The notes below the pieces were generated by a model. The model saw nothing but the letters and a program-made list of their open reading frames with translations, was not told where the DNA came from and searched no databases. This document shows positions 7,968 to 16,129 of a DNA stretch of 41,131 bases, one piece after another. This stretch comes from Chitinophaga pinensis (lineage in GTDB: Bacteria > Bacteroidota > Bacteroidia > AKYH767-A > OLB10): positions 1-41,131 of the forward strand of contig CALQOD010000014.1 of NCBI GenBank assembly GCA_943332105.1, given 5' to 3'. How positions within the stretch are numbered: the first letter of the stretch is position 1; each line of letters begins with the position of its first letter. Made by a program: the position numbers and the translations under genes.

Positions 7968-7982
7968 TGACAAATAGTGACA
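7968..7982. promoter_or_regulatory. Second GACAAATAGTG motif downstream of the WYL gene
   Basis: TGACA-aatag-TGACA lies between the WYL gene and the first lipoprotein gene and shares GACAAATAGTG with the site upstream of the WYL gene. It could let the WYL regulator control the downstream lipoprotein genes. There is no direct proof. Confidence 0.35.
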
Positions 7983-8114
7983 AGCGTGAATTTGAAAATC
8001 ATTACTTAATAACATTAAAAATTAAATTGCAAAAAAATTGGAGCCAGCAACCAATAAAATAAACGGGGCGTAGCCGAAAAGCCTTATGAGTAGGGAGTGT
8101 AATAAAAAACGAAT

Positions 8115-8525
8115 ATGAAAAAAATATTCATTATTTTATGTACATCAATTTTCGCAGTCAGCTGCGGCGGAGTTGATAATTCTACTGAAGAAATCAAAGA
8201 ACCTGAAAAAGTATTAACTGCGAAAGATGTAGAAGAGTTTATTTACGAAACTGATTATAGTTTTGGGAATATTTATTTAGACTTTAATTCTGGAGGAGTT
8301 GTAAAGAAATGTTATAAGTTTAATGAAAAAGAGTTCGGTACTGACTATGAATATGGTAATTGGTCTGTAGAAAAAGGGAATATAAAAATCAAAAATTTAG
8401 GTAAGTATAGCGGAGTTTATAAACCCATAAAAAGTAAGCATGGATTTAATGTCGGAGAGATATTAGAAAATACAGATACAATAAATGATAACACCTTTGA
8501 TTTTATTTGCATCGATTATTGGTAG
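8115..8525 (+). CDS. Small hypothetical lipoprotein
   Basis: The protein has 136 residues. The start MKKIFIILCTSIFAVSCGG is a clear lipoprotein signal, with the lipidated Cys at residue 17. The mature part is acidic and beta-rich (FGNIYLDFNSGG, EYGNWSVEKGNIKIKN), reminiscent of small lipocalin-like periplasmic lipoproteins, but I do not recognise a family. It is first of three consecutive lipoprotein genes in the island between the two repeat copies. AT content is higher than in the flanking housekeeping genes. Confidence 0.75.
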   Translation: MKKIFIILCTSIFAVSCGGVDNSTEEIKEPEKVLTAKDVEEFIYETDYSFGNIYLDFNSGGVVKKCYKFNEKEFGTDYEYGNWSVEKGNIKIKNLGKYSGVYKPIKSKHGFNVGEILENTDTINDNTFDFICIDYW

Positions 8526-8808
8526 AAATAATCATCATTTATCAATATTAGTAATCAAAAGAAAACTTTTGTAATTAAGAATATAGAACTTTCTATCAAT
8601 ACTAAAAATCAAATTCAAAAAATTAAGAATCTAAAAAAAGTAAGTGCCTTTTATTTCGACGAGTAAAGAAATATAAATACATAAGATTAATGTAGTTATT
8701 AATAGATAAAAATTTTCATTATATTTCACTAAAATATCGACGTAGATATCACATATAACTTATACATTTTTTTAAAAAATTAATAATACAAACTTAAAAC
8801 TAAGATGC

Positions 8809-9744
8809 ATGAAAATTAAAAAACTAAAAAAACAAATTTTGAAAGTATTATGCTTTATTGTTATAGCTTTCATTTTTACTAGTTGCGGAAGCGATATAAC
8901 AATTGGTGATCAAACGTGGATGAAAGAAAACCTAAGGGTGGATAAATTTAGAAATGGAGACCCAATTCCAAAGGCTAGTAATCAGGAACAATGGGATAAG
9001 GCTAGTTTTGAACAAAAACCGGCTTGGTGCTACATTAATGATGATCCAAATACAGAAAAAGAAAATGGTAAATTATATAATTGGTTTGCAGTTAACGACC
9101 CAAGAGGCTTAGCACCAGAAGGATATGAAATAGCGACTGCTAAACAATGGATTATATTGGAACAAGAATTAAGTAATTCAAATCAACCTTACACTAGTAA
9201 CAATTATCGTTGCAGTGAAGAATTAAGAGATAAAAGTGGTTTTGCGGCAACAATAACTGGAAGGCGAATTACTGCATATGTTGAAGGTGAGAAAGGATAT
9301 TTTATAGTTGGGAACATAGGGTCATATTGGTCATCAACTAAAGAGGTAAGAGGACTAGTACAAAATGTAACATTTACAAACTATAATCATTTAGTTACAA
9401 ATGAATCATCTTGGGAAGGAACCGGAATGGCTGTTCGTTGTATCAAAGTGAAGAATAAAAATGAAAATGAAAACAAGAGCAACGAGGCAAGAGATAACAA
9501 AAGTGAAATTAATAGTCAAAGTAAAGATGGCAGCTATACTTTTGAAGCAAATCAGATTAAATGCGAAATTACAATTTCTGGATACAAATATTTTGGAACA
9601 AATCAAATGGGAAATAATCTTGAAACGCTCAGTGGAAATATTTCCGGAAAAAATTTATTAGATTCTTATGGAATGAATACAGTTGGCCATATAGGTGATC
9701 GATATATAACATATGGACCATACACTTTAAAAAAAAACAATTAA
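8809..9744 (+). CDS. FISUMP-domain lipoprotein with extra C-terminal domain
   Basis: The protein has 311 residues. The lipoprotein signal ends FIFTSCGS. The next ~190 residues match the FISUMP domain (Fibrobacter succinogenes major paralogous domain): IGDQTWMKENLRVDKFRNGD, WCYINDDP, GKLYNWFAVND, APEGYEIATAKQW, SGFAATITGRR, YWSSTKEV and AVRCIKVK. A charged Asn/Lys/Glu linker (residues about 220-240) leads to a ~70-residue beta-rich tail that I do not recognise. FISUMP proteins are surface lipoproteins or secreted proteins of unknown function. The gene follows 283 bp of very AT-rich sequence in which I see no gene. Confidence 0.85.
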   Translation: MKIKKLKKQILKVLCFIVIAFIFTSCGSDITIGDQTWMKENLRVDKFRNGDPIPKASNQEQWDKASFEQKPAWCYINDDPNTEKENGKLYNWFAVNDPRGLAPEGYEIATAKQWIILEQELSNSNQPYTSNNYRCSEELRDKSGFAATITGRRITAYVEGEKGYFIVGNIGSYWSSTKEVRGLVQNVTFTNYNHLVTNESSWEGTGMAVRCIKVKNKNENENKSNEARDNKSEINSQSKDGSYTFEANQIKCEITISGYKYFGTNQMGNNLETLSGNISGKNLLDSYGMNTVGHIGDRYITYGPYTLKKNN

Positions 9745-9787
9745 AAAGTCAAAGTATCGATTTTAAAAGAGTATTATAATTAAAAAG

Positions 9788-10372
9788 ATGAATAGACTTA
9801 ATCATTATAATTTTATTGGGATTATTTTATTGTTTACAACAATTACTTCTTGTAATTCATTACCATCGGATTTGTCACAACGAAAAGACAATAATGAAAA
9901 AATACTTGATTCTTTAAACAATATTGAATTTGATAAGGTAGATTATAAAAACACTTCAAAAGTGATCAACTTATATAAATCGGTATTAGATACTTTTAGT
10001 TCAATAGCGAAAGATTGTAATAAAAGAAAATTAAAATTTAAATATGAAGACCAATACAAGGGAATAAAAAATAAATTAGAGGGCTGGGAAATAGTTAAAC
10101 AAAACCTAGCAAAAGAGCGTTTGTATGGAACATGGGAAATGAAATTGACGACAGGAGAAGTCGATAACATAACAATTAATAAAAATGGTCGTTGGTCAAA
10201 AGCCCCAATTGGTGGTTTTGGGGCAATTTTTGGATCTTGGACTGGAACACCATCTTATTTAACAATGCAAAATGATAGAGGTACTGTGAATTTATTCGCC
10301 TTTATGAATCAAGACGGTACGGCGCTTTATGTAAACTTTTTTGGTACACAAATGACGTATACTAAAAAATAA
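9788..10372 (+). CDS. Hypothetical lipoprotein with lipocalin-like C-terminus
   Basis: The protein has 194 residues. The signal peptide ends TTITSCNS, giving a lipobox Cys near residue 22. Residues about 30-105 are helical and charged. Residues about 110-194 (LYGTWEMKLTTGEVDNITIN, GSWTGTPSYLTMQ) form a beta-rich segment resembling small lipocalin-like or DUF domains, where a G-x-W motif opens the barrel. The function is unknown. It lies 43 bp after the FISUMP gene and is probably co-transcribed. It precedes a truncated gene and the right-hand repeat block. Confidence 0.7.
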   Translation: MNRLNHYNFIGIILLFTTITSCNSLPSDLSQRKDNNEKILDSLNNIEFDKVDYKNTSKVINLYKSVLDTFSSIAKDCNKRKLKFKYEDQYKGIKNKLEGWEIVKQNLAKERLYGTWEMKLTTGEVDNITINKNGRWSKAPIGGFGAIFGSWTGTPSYLTMQNDRGTVNLFAFMNQDGTALYVNFFGTQMTYTKK

Positions 10373-10448
10373 CCATATAGAATATTTTAAGGGCGATCTT
10401 CGACAAGATATATTTTGAACTATTTTTAGGCTCCACAAATATCCCCCC

Positions 10449-10562
10449 ATGCGCATCCTAAAAATTATCGGACTATCACTAGCAGCAATCGTATTGCTAA
10501 TTGCTATAGTTGGATTGTTTCTTCCATCAACTGTAACGTTAGAGCGTAACACATTTTTGTAG
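10449..10562 (+). pseudogene. Truncated SRPBCC-family gene (N-terminal stump)
   Basis: This 37-codon reading frame, too short for the track, encodes MRILKIIGLSLAAIVLLIA, VGLFLPSTVTLERNT and then stops. It is the typical N-terminus of membrane-anchored Bacteroidota SRPBCC (polyketide-cyclase-like) proteins: one transmembrane helix, a LP(S/K) motif and a V-x-ERS-like first strand. The frame is lost exactly where the palindromic repeat block begins (about 10556), and no continuation is seen after the block. It appears to have been cut by the repeat's insertion or by an associated deletion. Confidence 0.7.
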
Positions 10563-10966
10563 GTGCTGGTTTGAAAACAGGCACGGGTTTAAACCCGCAC
10601 CTGTTGTGGGTAATTACATTTCATAATTTGATATAACCGTATCACATTATTATAGGTGCGTGTTTGTATTCAGGTGTAGGTTTGCCCGTAGTGTGCTAGC
10701 GCTACTACAGGCCTATACCTGTAATGAACGTGAACATAAAAATAAATTCATGGTTTTGCAATCATAATCATATGTGTTTGTAAACAGGTGTAGGTTTAAA
10801 CCTACACCTGTTGTAGGTAATTACATTTCATAATTTGATACAACAGCATCGTATTTTTATAGGTGCGGGTTTAAACCCGCACCTATAATCCTAGAAGGTG
10901 CACAAACACGAAAAAATTTATTTGAATGAAAATAAAATAGGTTTGGGTTTAAACCTGCACCTACAA
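10556..10966. repeat. Composite palindromic repeat array, right copy (island boundary)
   Basis: Four GGTTTAAACC-centred elements lie here. Those at 10783-10812 and 10857-10888 are perfect palindromes; those at 10578-10603 and 10938-10963 are imperfect. The 10671-10891 part matches the left copy at 5899-6124 in order and orientation, including GAACGTGAACAT and TTCATGGTTTTGCA spacers. A third partial unit (10578-10660) precedes it, so the array grew by tandem addition. An internal GTAGTGTGCTAGCGCTACTAC hairpin is present only here. Confidence 0.88.
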
Positions 10967-10981
10967 CGATTGATATAAATG

Positions 10982-11017
10982 AAAAAAGGCCTGATATTTA
11001 TCAAGCCCTTTTTTTAT
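10982..11017 (-). terminator. Intrinsic terminator of tatA
   Basis: On the minus strand GGGCTTGATA and TATCAGGCC form a stem with one wobble and one bulge around a short loop, followed by TTTTTT. It starts about 15 bases after the tatA stop codon. Confidence 0.7.
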
Positions 11018-11030
11018 GTGATCGGAAGAA

Positions 11031-11234
11031 TTACTTTCCGTCTTCAGTTTCTTTTTTCTCTTCTTCTTTTTTCTCTTCTCCTTTAGAAGCGTCTTTGAAT
11101 TCTTTAATTCCCTTTCCTAATCCACGCGCTAACTCAGGTAATTTCTTACCTCCAAAAAACAGTAGTAAAACAACAACGATTAAAGTGATTTCTTGGCCAC
11201 CTAATCCTAATATTAATGTGATAAATAATGTCAT
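11031..11234 (-). CDS. tatA: Twin-arginine translocase subunit TatA/TatE
   Basis: The protein has 67 residues. It has a short N-terminal membrane helix ([20 protein letters not shown]), the FGxxKLPEL hinge, the amphipathic helix [16 protein letters not shown] and a highly charged Glu/Lys tail. This is the canonical TatA layout; TatA oligomers form the conduit for folded Tat substrates with TatC. TatC is not in the window. The gene has its own -7 promoter box and terminator, so it appears separately transcribed from the envC operon just upstream on the same strand. Confidence 0.95.
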   Translation of the reverse strand: MTLFITLILGLGGQEITLIVVVLLLFFGGKKLPELARGLGKGIKEFKDASKGEEKKEEEKKETEDGK

Positions 11235-11257
11235 AATGTTTGTTTTTTTCGACGATT

Positions 11258-11265
11258 CAAAGGTA
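11258..11265 (-). promoter_or_regulatory. tatA promoter -7 box TACCTTTG
   Basis: TACCTTTG on the minus strand is an exact match to the Bacteroidota -7 consensus TAnnTTTG and lies 23 bp before the tatA ATG. No clear TTG is seen at the -33 position. Confidence 0.6.
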
Positions 11266-11313
11266 TAAAAATAAAATTTAGAAAGTGGAACTTCTTTTTA
11301 AACTTTAACCGAA

Positions 11314-12576
11314 TCACCTTGCTATCCACGATTGAGGATTCAGTTTTTCGCTGTTTCGCCAAATTTCCAAATGAATTTCTCCTTTCCCTGGTGCTTCTTG
11401 CGAGGATGCCACCACTCCAATACTCTGTTTGGTAGAGAGCTTTTGCCCTGTGCTCACCGATACCGTTTCCAAGTTCGAGTAGACCGTGAAAAAGTCGCCA
11501 TGGCGAACTATAACCGCCTTGCCAGCACCCGGTAATGTAATTACACCACTCACTACTCCGTTAAACAAGACCCTCACAGAAGCGCTCTGACGCGTTAAAA
11601 TATCGACGCCATTATTGTTAATGATAACACCCTTTAAATCTTTATGCTCATGTTGCCCGAAGGAAGAACTGATTGCACCCGACTCAACTGGCCATGGCAA
11701 CGAACCTTTATTGCTAATAAAACTATTCGATAGTTTTTCCGCTTCCGGAGTAAGTACAATTTCTACCTTTTTAGGAGTAGTTGTTTTAGTACCACTTTTA
11801 GGAGCAGTTGTCTTTGTAGCAGTCGTCGTAGTTTTTTTTCTGGCCTTCTCAATCTCTTTAGCAATTAAGCGCTCAATAGCACGATCTAAATTCTGTTTCG
11901 TTTTTTGCTTTTGTGCTAATGCCTTTTTTAATGCTTTTTCTTTTAAGCTTAATTGTTCCAATAATTCCGCTTGATTGACTTTTTCTTTTTCAAGTTGTGT
12001 TTTATTGGAAACTTCTGATTGTTTGAGCTGTGTTTTTTGATTTACCTGGTCTTGTAATTCGGTTTTTTTACCAGTTAATTGATCTTTGGTTTTAATAATT
12101 TCTTCTGATTGATTCCGACGAAATTCGGCGAACTCTTGAATTAATTTCATTCGCTGATATGCCTGATTAAAATCGTTGGCACCAAAAACAAACATTAATC
12201 GTTGATATACATTTTTGTTTTTTTCTGCAAATAAAATCAGCTTCGTATAATCCGATTTTAATTGTTCGAGCTTCGTCTCTAAATCGGTTATCTCTTTGCC
12301 AGTAGTGGTAATTTCATTTCCAATTTCATTTATCTCACTGTTAATAGTAGTTATCAACGATTGCCGTAATTCGATTTTCTTTTTTAATGCAGTTATTTGT
12401 TCTTTGGTTGCATTTTTATTTTTAAATACTTGATTTAATTGAGCATTTGTTTGCTCAATCTCTTTCTGAATCTTCGCTTTCTTGGCTTCTAATTCTTTTT
12501 TCGATTGCGCCAAAGAGCTATTACAGGAGAGTATCCCGATGAAAAAAACTAGAAATAGCTTAACGAATCCTTTCAT
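11314..12576 (-). CDS. EnvC-like murein hydrolase activator (degenerate LytM/M23 domain)
   Basis: The protein has 420 residues. After a signal peptide (CNSSLAQ) come two long coiled-coil stretches (about residues 25-245, rich in Lys/Glu/Gln), a Thr/Lys-rich linker and a C-terminal LytM domain (about 295-420) with GVDILTRQ, GAGKAVIVRHGDFFTVYSNL and GEIHLEIWRN. The HxG-D zinc motif reads NNGVD and the YxHL His is Asn, so catalytic metal ligands are missing. This resembles EnvC, which activates amidases instead of cutting peptidoglycan itself. Its start overlaps the DUF4292 gene by 17 bp, and it is last in the dut-to-envC operon. Confidence 0.88.
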   Translation of the reverse strand: MKGFVKLFLVFFIGILSCNSSLAQSKKELEAKKAKIQKEIEQTNAQLNQVFKNKNATKEQITALKKKIELRQSLITTINSEINEIGNEITTTGKEITDLETKLEQLKSDYTKLILFAEKNKNVYQRLMFVFGANDFNQAYQRMKLIQEFAEFRRNQSEEIIKTKDQLTGKKTELQDQVNQKTQLKQSEVSNKTQLEKEKVNQAELLEQLSLKEKALKKALAQKQKTKQNLDRAIERLIAKEIEKARKKTTTTATKTTAPKSGTKTTTPKKVEIVLTPEAEKLSNSFISNKGSLPWPVESGAISSSFGQHEHKDLKGVIINNNGVDILTRQSASVRVLFNGVVSGVITLPGAGKAVIVRHGDFFTVYSNLETVSVSTGQKLSTKQSIGVVASSQEAPGKGEIHLEIWRNSEKLNPQSWIAR

Positions 12577-13396
12577 AATTGTTCGGAATGTTAAACGGAA
12601 AATCTAATGATTCAGCTTTTGCCACTTTCCCGTATTCTATTCTTATTTCGATATTTTTTTCAGCCACAATTTTAGTAGTTGATTTGAAAGGAAACAAGCC
12701 CCCATCGGTCACGCGAAAATCGCTGTAAACAGTAGTTAATAATTTATTTATACGCTGATCCTCTACTTGTACTCTGCTTATTCTATAAGTCGAATCATTA
12801 ACATACAAATCTTGAATAACGGGTTTATTCAGATCTTTATCTTCTAACGAGCGCTTCAATTTTTTTTTATTAAGCGAACTTAAAATATAAAATTTGTCTT
12901 CTAGATAAACAGAGTTAAAACGATTTTCATTTTTCTTGTAAGCAAAAAAGTTTCCATAAAGCAAGGCTTGAACAATTTCAAAATTTACTTTCATCTGTAG
13001 CATCTTATTAATAGATTCAAAGGACGTTACTTCGTACTTGTTATGAATTTTATCAAGCATCTTAACACTATCAGCGGTTATCATTAAACGCGCTACTTCA
13101 ATACCCAATAAAGGCGAAACAGAAATCCAGATGATACTATCTTTTTTACTGCGATAGCTAATATTAAAACTAATTTCATTGCTATCTTGAATTACAACTA
13201 CAGCGGCCTTTGCTGTCAGATAATTTAAATCGAATGATGCAGAGTCGAGTTTTTCTTGTAATTCCTGTACCGACTTATTAACCATGGGCTTAATATCGAC
13301 AACCAAAGGTGCTGCAACTTTCTTCTGCGTTTTACACGCGCACAACAAAAGAAATATTGCTATAATGAAAGGTCCTCTATTAAATAAATTACTCAT
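12560..13396 (-). CDS. DUF4292 lipoprotein (LolA/LolB-like)
   Basis: The protein has 278 residues. The lipobox LLLCACKT lies near residue 19-21. The mature protein runs FDLNYLTAKAAVVVIQDSN, ISFNISYRSKKDSIIWISVS and PLLGIEVARLMITADSVKML, the hallmark strands of DUF4292, whose fold resembles LolA/LolB lipoprotein carriers. Its exact role is unknown; an outer-membrane lipoprotein-handling job is inferred. It overlaps both neighbours (17 bp with the EnvC-like gene, 8 bp with the TPR gene), which indicates translational coupling inside a conserved Bacteroidota operon. Confidence 0.9.
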   Translation of the reverse strand: MSNLFNRGPFIIAIFLLLCACKTQKKVAAPLVVDIKPMVNKSVQELQEKLDSASFDLNYLTAKAAVVVIQDSNEISFNISYRSKKDSIIWISVSPLLGIEVARLMITADSVKMLDKIHNKYEVTSFESINKMLQMKVNFEIVQALLYGNFFAYKKNENRFNSVYLEDKFYILSSLNKKKLKRSLEDKDLNKPVIQDLYVNDSTYRISRVQVEDQRINKLLTTVYSDFRVTDGGLFPFKSTTKIVAEKNIEIRIEYGKVAKAESLDFPFNIPNNYERIR

Positions 13397-15128
13397 AATA
13401 AGTACGTTCGTTTATCTTTCGGTCAATTTGCTCAGAATGGTCGCCTGTGTCTTTTGCTTTTTTCCACAACTCTACTCCTTCATTCACATTGCCTAATTTA
13501 AATTCAATATCGCCAGCATGTTCGATGATAGTACCATTGGTAGCACCTCCATCATGAATCGCCTTGTCAATCCATTTTTTAGCTTCACTATATTCACCTT
13601 TTACAAATAATATCCAAGCATAAGTATCTTCGTAAGAAGGATCGCCTGGACTCAACACATTTGCTTTATCCGACATATAAACAGCTTTGTTCAGATTTTC
13701 TTTTCGTAGTGATAAGAAATAAGACCAGTTATTTAAAACCATAATATTCGCAGAGTCTAACTGATAGGCCTTACCGAAATATTTATCAGAATCTTCAAAC
13801 TTCTTCAAGGTATTATAAACGTCGCCAAGGTTAGTATAAAATTCAATAAGCTGATCGTTATTATCTACCACCATTTTACTTCCCGTAATAAATGTACGGG
13901 CAGCATCTTCGTATTTTTTATTTTGTGTTTTAGCAATTCCATTTAAAAGATATAAAAGGCTCTGGTCTGAAAACATAGCCTTAGCTTCTTCAGATTCAGA
14001 TTCTAAAGAAACATAATCTTTTAAATCAACTTCAATAAATAATAGTTGTTGCCATGCTTGCAAATTATTTTCATCAAGTTTGATCGCTTTTCGATATTGA
14101 TCACGTGCTTCTATCTGCTTATTATTCATTCCTAAAAAGTCGCCATATACCGCTTGAGCATTCGATTCTTGAGGAGCAGTTTCGCTTAACAAACGACTTA
14201 ATTCAAATGCCTGCGACATCATATCAGGGTTGTCTTTCACTAAGGGAAGATAACTCGTAAGTATGCTGATTTTAATTCCGGGTGATAACTTTGGAGAACG
14301 AAAAGCCTTTTTTAATTCGATAAAGGATTCTTGTGTTTTTCCTTCACTTCGATATTGTTCTGCCATGCTTAATGCTATCGAAGGATTTTCGGGATCTATT
14401 TTTTGCATTCTTGTAATGGTCTGTTGCATTTCTGATTTCATACCATTTGCAGAATATAAATCTACCAACACGGTGTAATACTCAATATTGGACGGGTCTG
14501 ATTTAATCAGTTTTTCGATTTCCGCTGCCGCCCCTTTTACATCCCCAAGCTTTAAGTATAATTTCTGCTTTTGTTGTATTAACTCCGGATTAATTCCCAT
14601 GATGTTTTCAATCTGGTCATACAAATGAATAGCATCTGAAAATTTATTTTGCGTTAACAACAAATCGGCTTCTTCGAATAAGTATTCTGCATTATTGGGA
14701 TATTGCTTCGAAAGTTTATGAAACACTACTGTGGCTTCTGCAATTTTACCATTGTTGCGATAGCAATCTGCCAGTAATAGTTGATACCAAGGATTATCAG
14801 GTCGTAGTGTAGCAGCCTGCTTGGCAAAAAATAAAGCATCACCGTATTTTTTATTGTCGTTAAAAATTTCTGCTACATGATACATCGCTGCGTCATTCTT
14901 AGTGTCATCACGCAATGTTTGGGAAAATAATTCGGCAGCCTTTTCAGAATTGTCAGTCATCTTTTCCTTCATTGCATTGAAGAAAGCGTAGGTTGCAGTA
15001 ATCTGCATTTTCTCTTCTTGAGCAGATAACGGTTTCGCAGTACCGCCACCACTATTTTTAGTTGAGCTACAGGCCGTCAGAAAAAGACTTCCTAAAAAAA
15101 GTATAAAAGCAATGTGTTTTTTTATCAT
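13389..15128 (-). CDS. Tetratricopeptide-repeat lipoprotein
   Basis: The protein has 579 residues. The start MIKKHIAFILFLGSLFLTAC is a lipoprotein signal. The rest is an array of TPR-like helical hairpins from about residue 40 to 570, for example AMYHVAEIFNDNKKYGDALF, YPNNAEYLFEEADLLLTQNK and QLIEFYTNLGDVYNTLKKF. TPR lipoproteins act as scaffolds on the periplasmic side of the envelope, but no partner can be assigned. It overlaps the nucleotidyltransferase gene by 4 bp and DUF4292 by 8 bp, so it sits mid-operon. Confidence 0.9.
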   Translation of the reverse strand: MIKKHIAFILFLGSLFLTACSSTKNSGGGTAKPLSAQEEKMQITATYAFFNAMKEKMTDNSEKAAELFSQTLRDDTKNDAAMYHVAEIFNDNKKYGDALFFAKQAATLRPDNPWYQLLLADCYRNNGKIAEATVVFHKLSKQYPNNAEYLFEEADLLLTQNKFSDAIHLYDQIENIMGINPELIQQKQKLYLKLGDVKGAAAEIEKLIKSDPSNIEYYTVLVDLYSANGMKSEMQQTITRMQKIDPENPSIALSMAEQYRSEGKTQESFIELKKAFRSPKLSPGIKISILTSYLPLVKDNPDMMSQAFELSRLLSETAPQESNAQAVYGDFLGMNNKQIEARDQYRKAIKLDENNLQAWQQLLFIEVDLKDYVSLESESEEAKAMFSDQSLLYLLNGIAKTQNKKYEDAARTFITGSKMVVDNNDQLIEFYTNLGDVYNTLKKFEDSDKYFGKAYQLDSANIMVLNNWSYFLSLRKENLNKAVYMSDKANVLSPGDPSYEDTYAWILFVKGEYSEAKKWIDKAIHDGGATNGTIIEHAGDIEFKLGNVNEGVELWKKAKDTGDHSEQIDRKINERTYYE

Positions 15129-16126
15129 GCTGTGGTGGAATAGTCGCCCAGGCTTAAGTCGTTTAATTTATTTTTATAGGTCACATGATTACCAACCAAT
15201 GAATTGTCCATTGTAGCATCCTGCAATAAACAACCGTTTCTGATAATGCTGTTTTTAATAACGCTGTTTTGTATCGAACTATTATCTCCTACAGAAACAT
15301 GTGGCCCAACAACTGAATTTTCAATCACTACTTTTTCACCAATAAAACAAGGCGGAATAATCACCGAATTTTTTACAGATGCCGATTTAGCAACGTAGTT
15401 ATTGCTATGCTTAATTTCCAATACGCGTTTATTCGTGTAAACAGTAGCATCTTTATTTCCGCAATCTAACCACTCATCCACCGTACCCGCTTTTAGCTTC
15501 ATTCCCTTTTGCTTCATATTTTCTAAAGCATTCGTTAATTGGTACTCTCCTTTCTCGCGTATATTATTATCAATCAAATATTGTAATTCGCTTTTCAGAT
15601 TATCACCGTCTTTGATATAATAAATACCAATAATGGCTAAATCACTTACAAAGGTTTGAGGCTTTTCTACGAAGTCAGTAATTGTATTATCCGCTTCTGT
15701 TTTTACTACTCCAAATTGACGAGGATCGTCGATTTTTTTTACCCAGATAACACCATCACAATCAGGATCCATTGAAAAATCAGCACTGAATAAAGTATCG
15801 GCAAAAGCAATGACAACAGGACCTGTTAATACAGACGATGCACATAAAATAGCATGTGCCGTTCCGAGCGGTTCGTCTTGATAATGTATGCTGCCTTTTG
15901 CTCCTAAACTTTCAGCAATGGCAATTAAATTATCTTCTGCTTCTTTTCCGAATTGTCCAACTACATAAGCAATCTCATCTACTTTTTGATTACACATGCG
16001 GGTAATATCTTCTACTAAATGTTGGACTATTGCTTTACCTGCAACAGGCACTAAAGGTTTAGGTGTTGTCAATGTGTGAGGGCGCATGCGCTTACCCATT
16101 CCTGCCATTGGTACAATTATTCTCAT
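15125..16126 (-). CDS. Sugar-phosphate nucleotidyltransferase with hexapeptide C-terminus
   Basis: The protein has 333 residues. The N-terminal Rossmann-like domain carries MRIIVPMAGMGKRMRPHTL with the GxGxRxxP nucleotide-binding loop, KPLVPVAGK, the metal-binding region FADTLFS, a FVEKPQTF signature and GEYQLTNAL. From about residue 245 an isoleucine-patch left-handed beta-helix follows (NSVIIPPCFIGEKVVIENSV). It should activate a sugar 1-phosphate to an NDP-sugar; glucose-1-phosphate thymidylyl- or uridylyl- and GlmU-like specificities are all possible. It sits 3 bp after dut and overlaps the TPR gene by 4 bp. Confidence 0.9.
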   Translation of the reverse strand: MRIIVPMAGMGKRMRPHTLTTPKPLVPVAGKAIVQHLVEDITRMCNQKVDEIAYVVGQFGKEAEDNLIAIAESLGAKGSIHYQDEPLGTAHAILCASSVLTGPVVIAFADTLFSADFSMDPDCDGVIWVKKIDDPRQFGVVKTEADNTITDFVEKPQTFVSDLAIIGIYYIKDGDNLKSELQYLIDNNIREKGEYQLTNALENMKQKGMKLKAGTVDEWLDCGNKDATVYTNKRVLEIKHSNNYVAKSASVKNSVIIPPCFIGEKVVIENSVVGPHVSVGDNSSIQNSVIKNSIIRNGCLLQDATMDNSLVGNHVTYKNKLNDLSLGDYSTTA

Positions 16127-16129
16127 AGT

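Noticed and set aside
8526-8808. Possible small gene or RNA between the first two lipoprotein genes
   Set aside because: The stretch is very AT-rich with frequent stops in all frames and no stable hairpin or known RNA motif that I can see.
9461-9661. 66-residue plus-strand ORF inside the FISUMP gene
   Set aside because: It is a shadow in another frame of the Lys/Asn-rich linker.
10292-10552. 86-residue minus-strand ORF
   Set aside because: It is antisense to the third lipoprotein's end and to the SRPBCC remnant, with no recognisable domain.
5899-10891. Composite transposon bounded by insertion sequences
   Set aside because: No transposase or recombinase gene lies in or beside the repeats; I only call it a repeat-bounded island.
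11615-11974. 119-residue plus-strand ORF
   Set aside because: It lies wholly antisense to the EnvC-like gene in the Thr/Lys-rich linker, and its hydrophobic Val/Phe composition is the complement of Lys/Thr codons.
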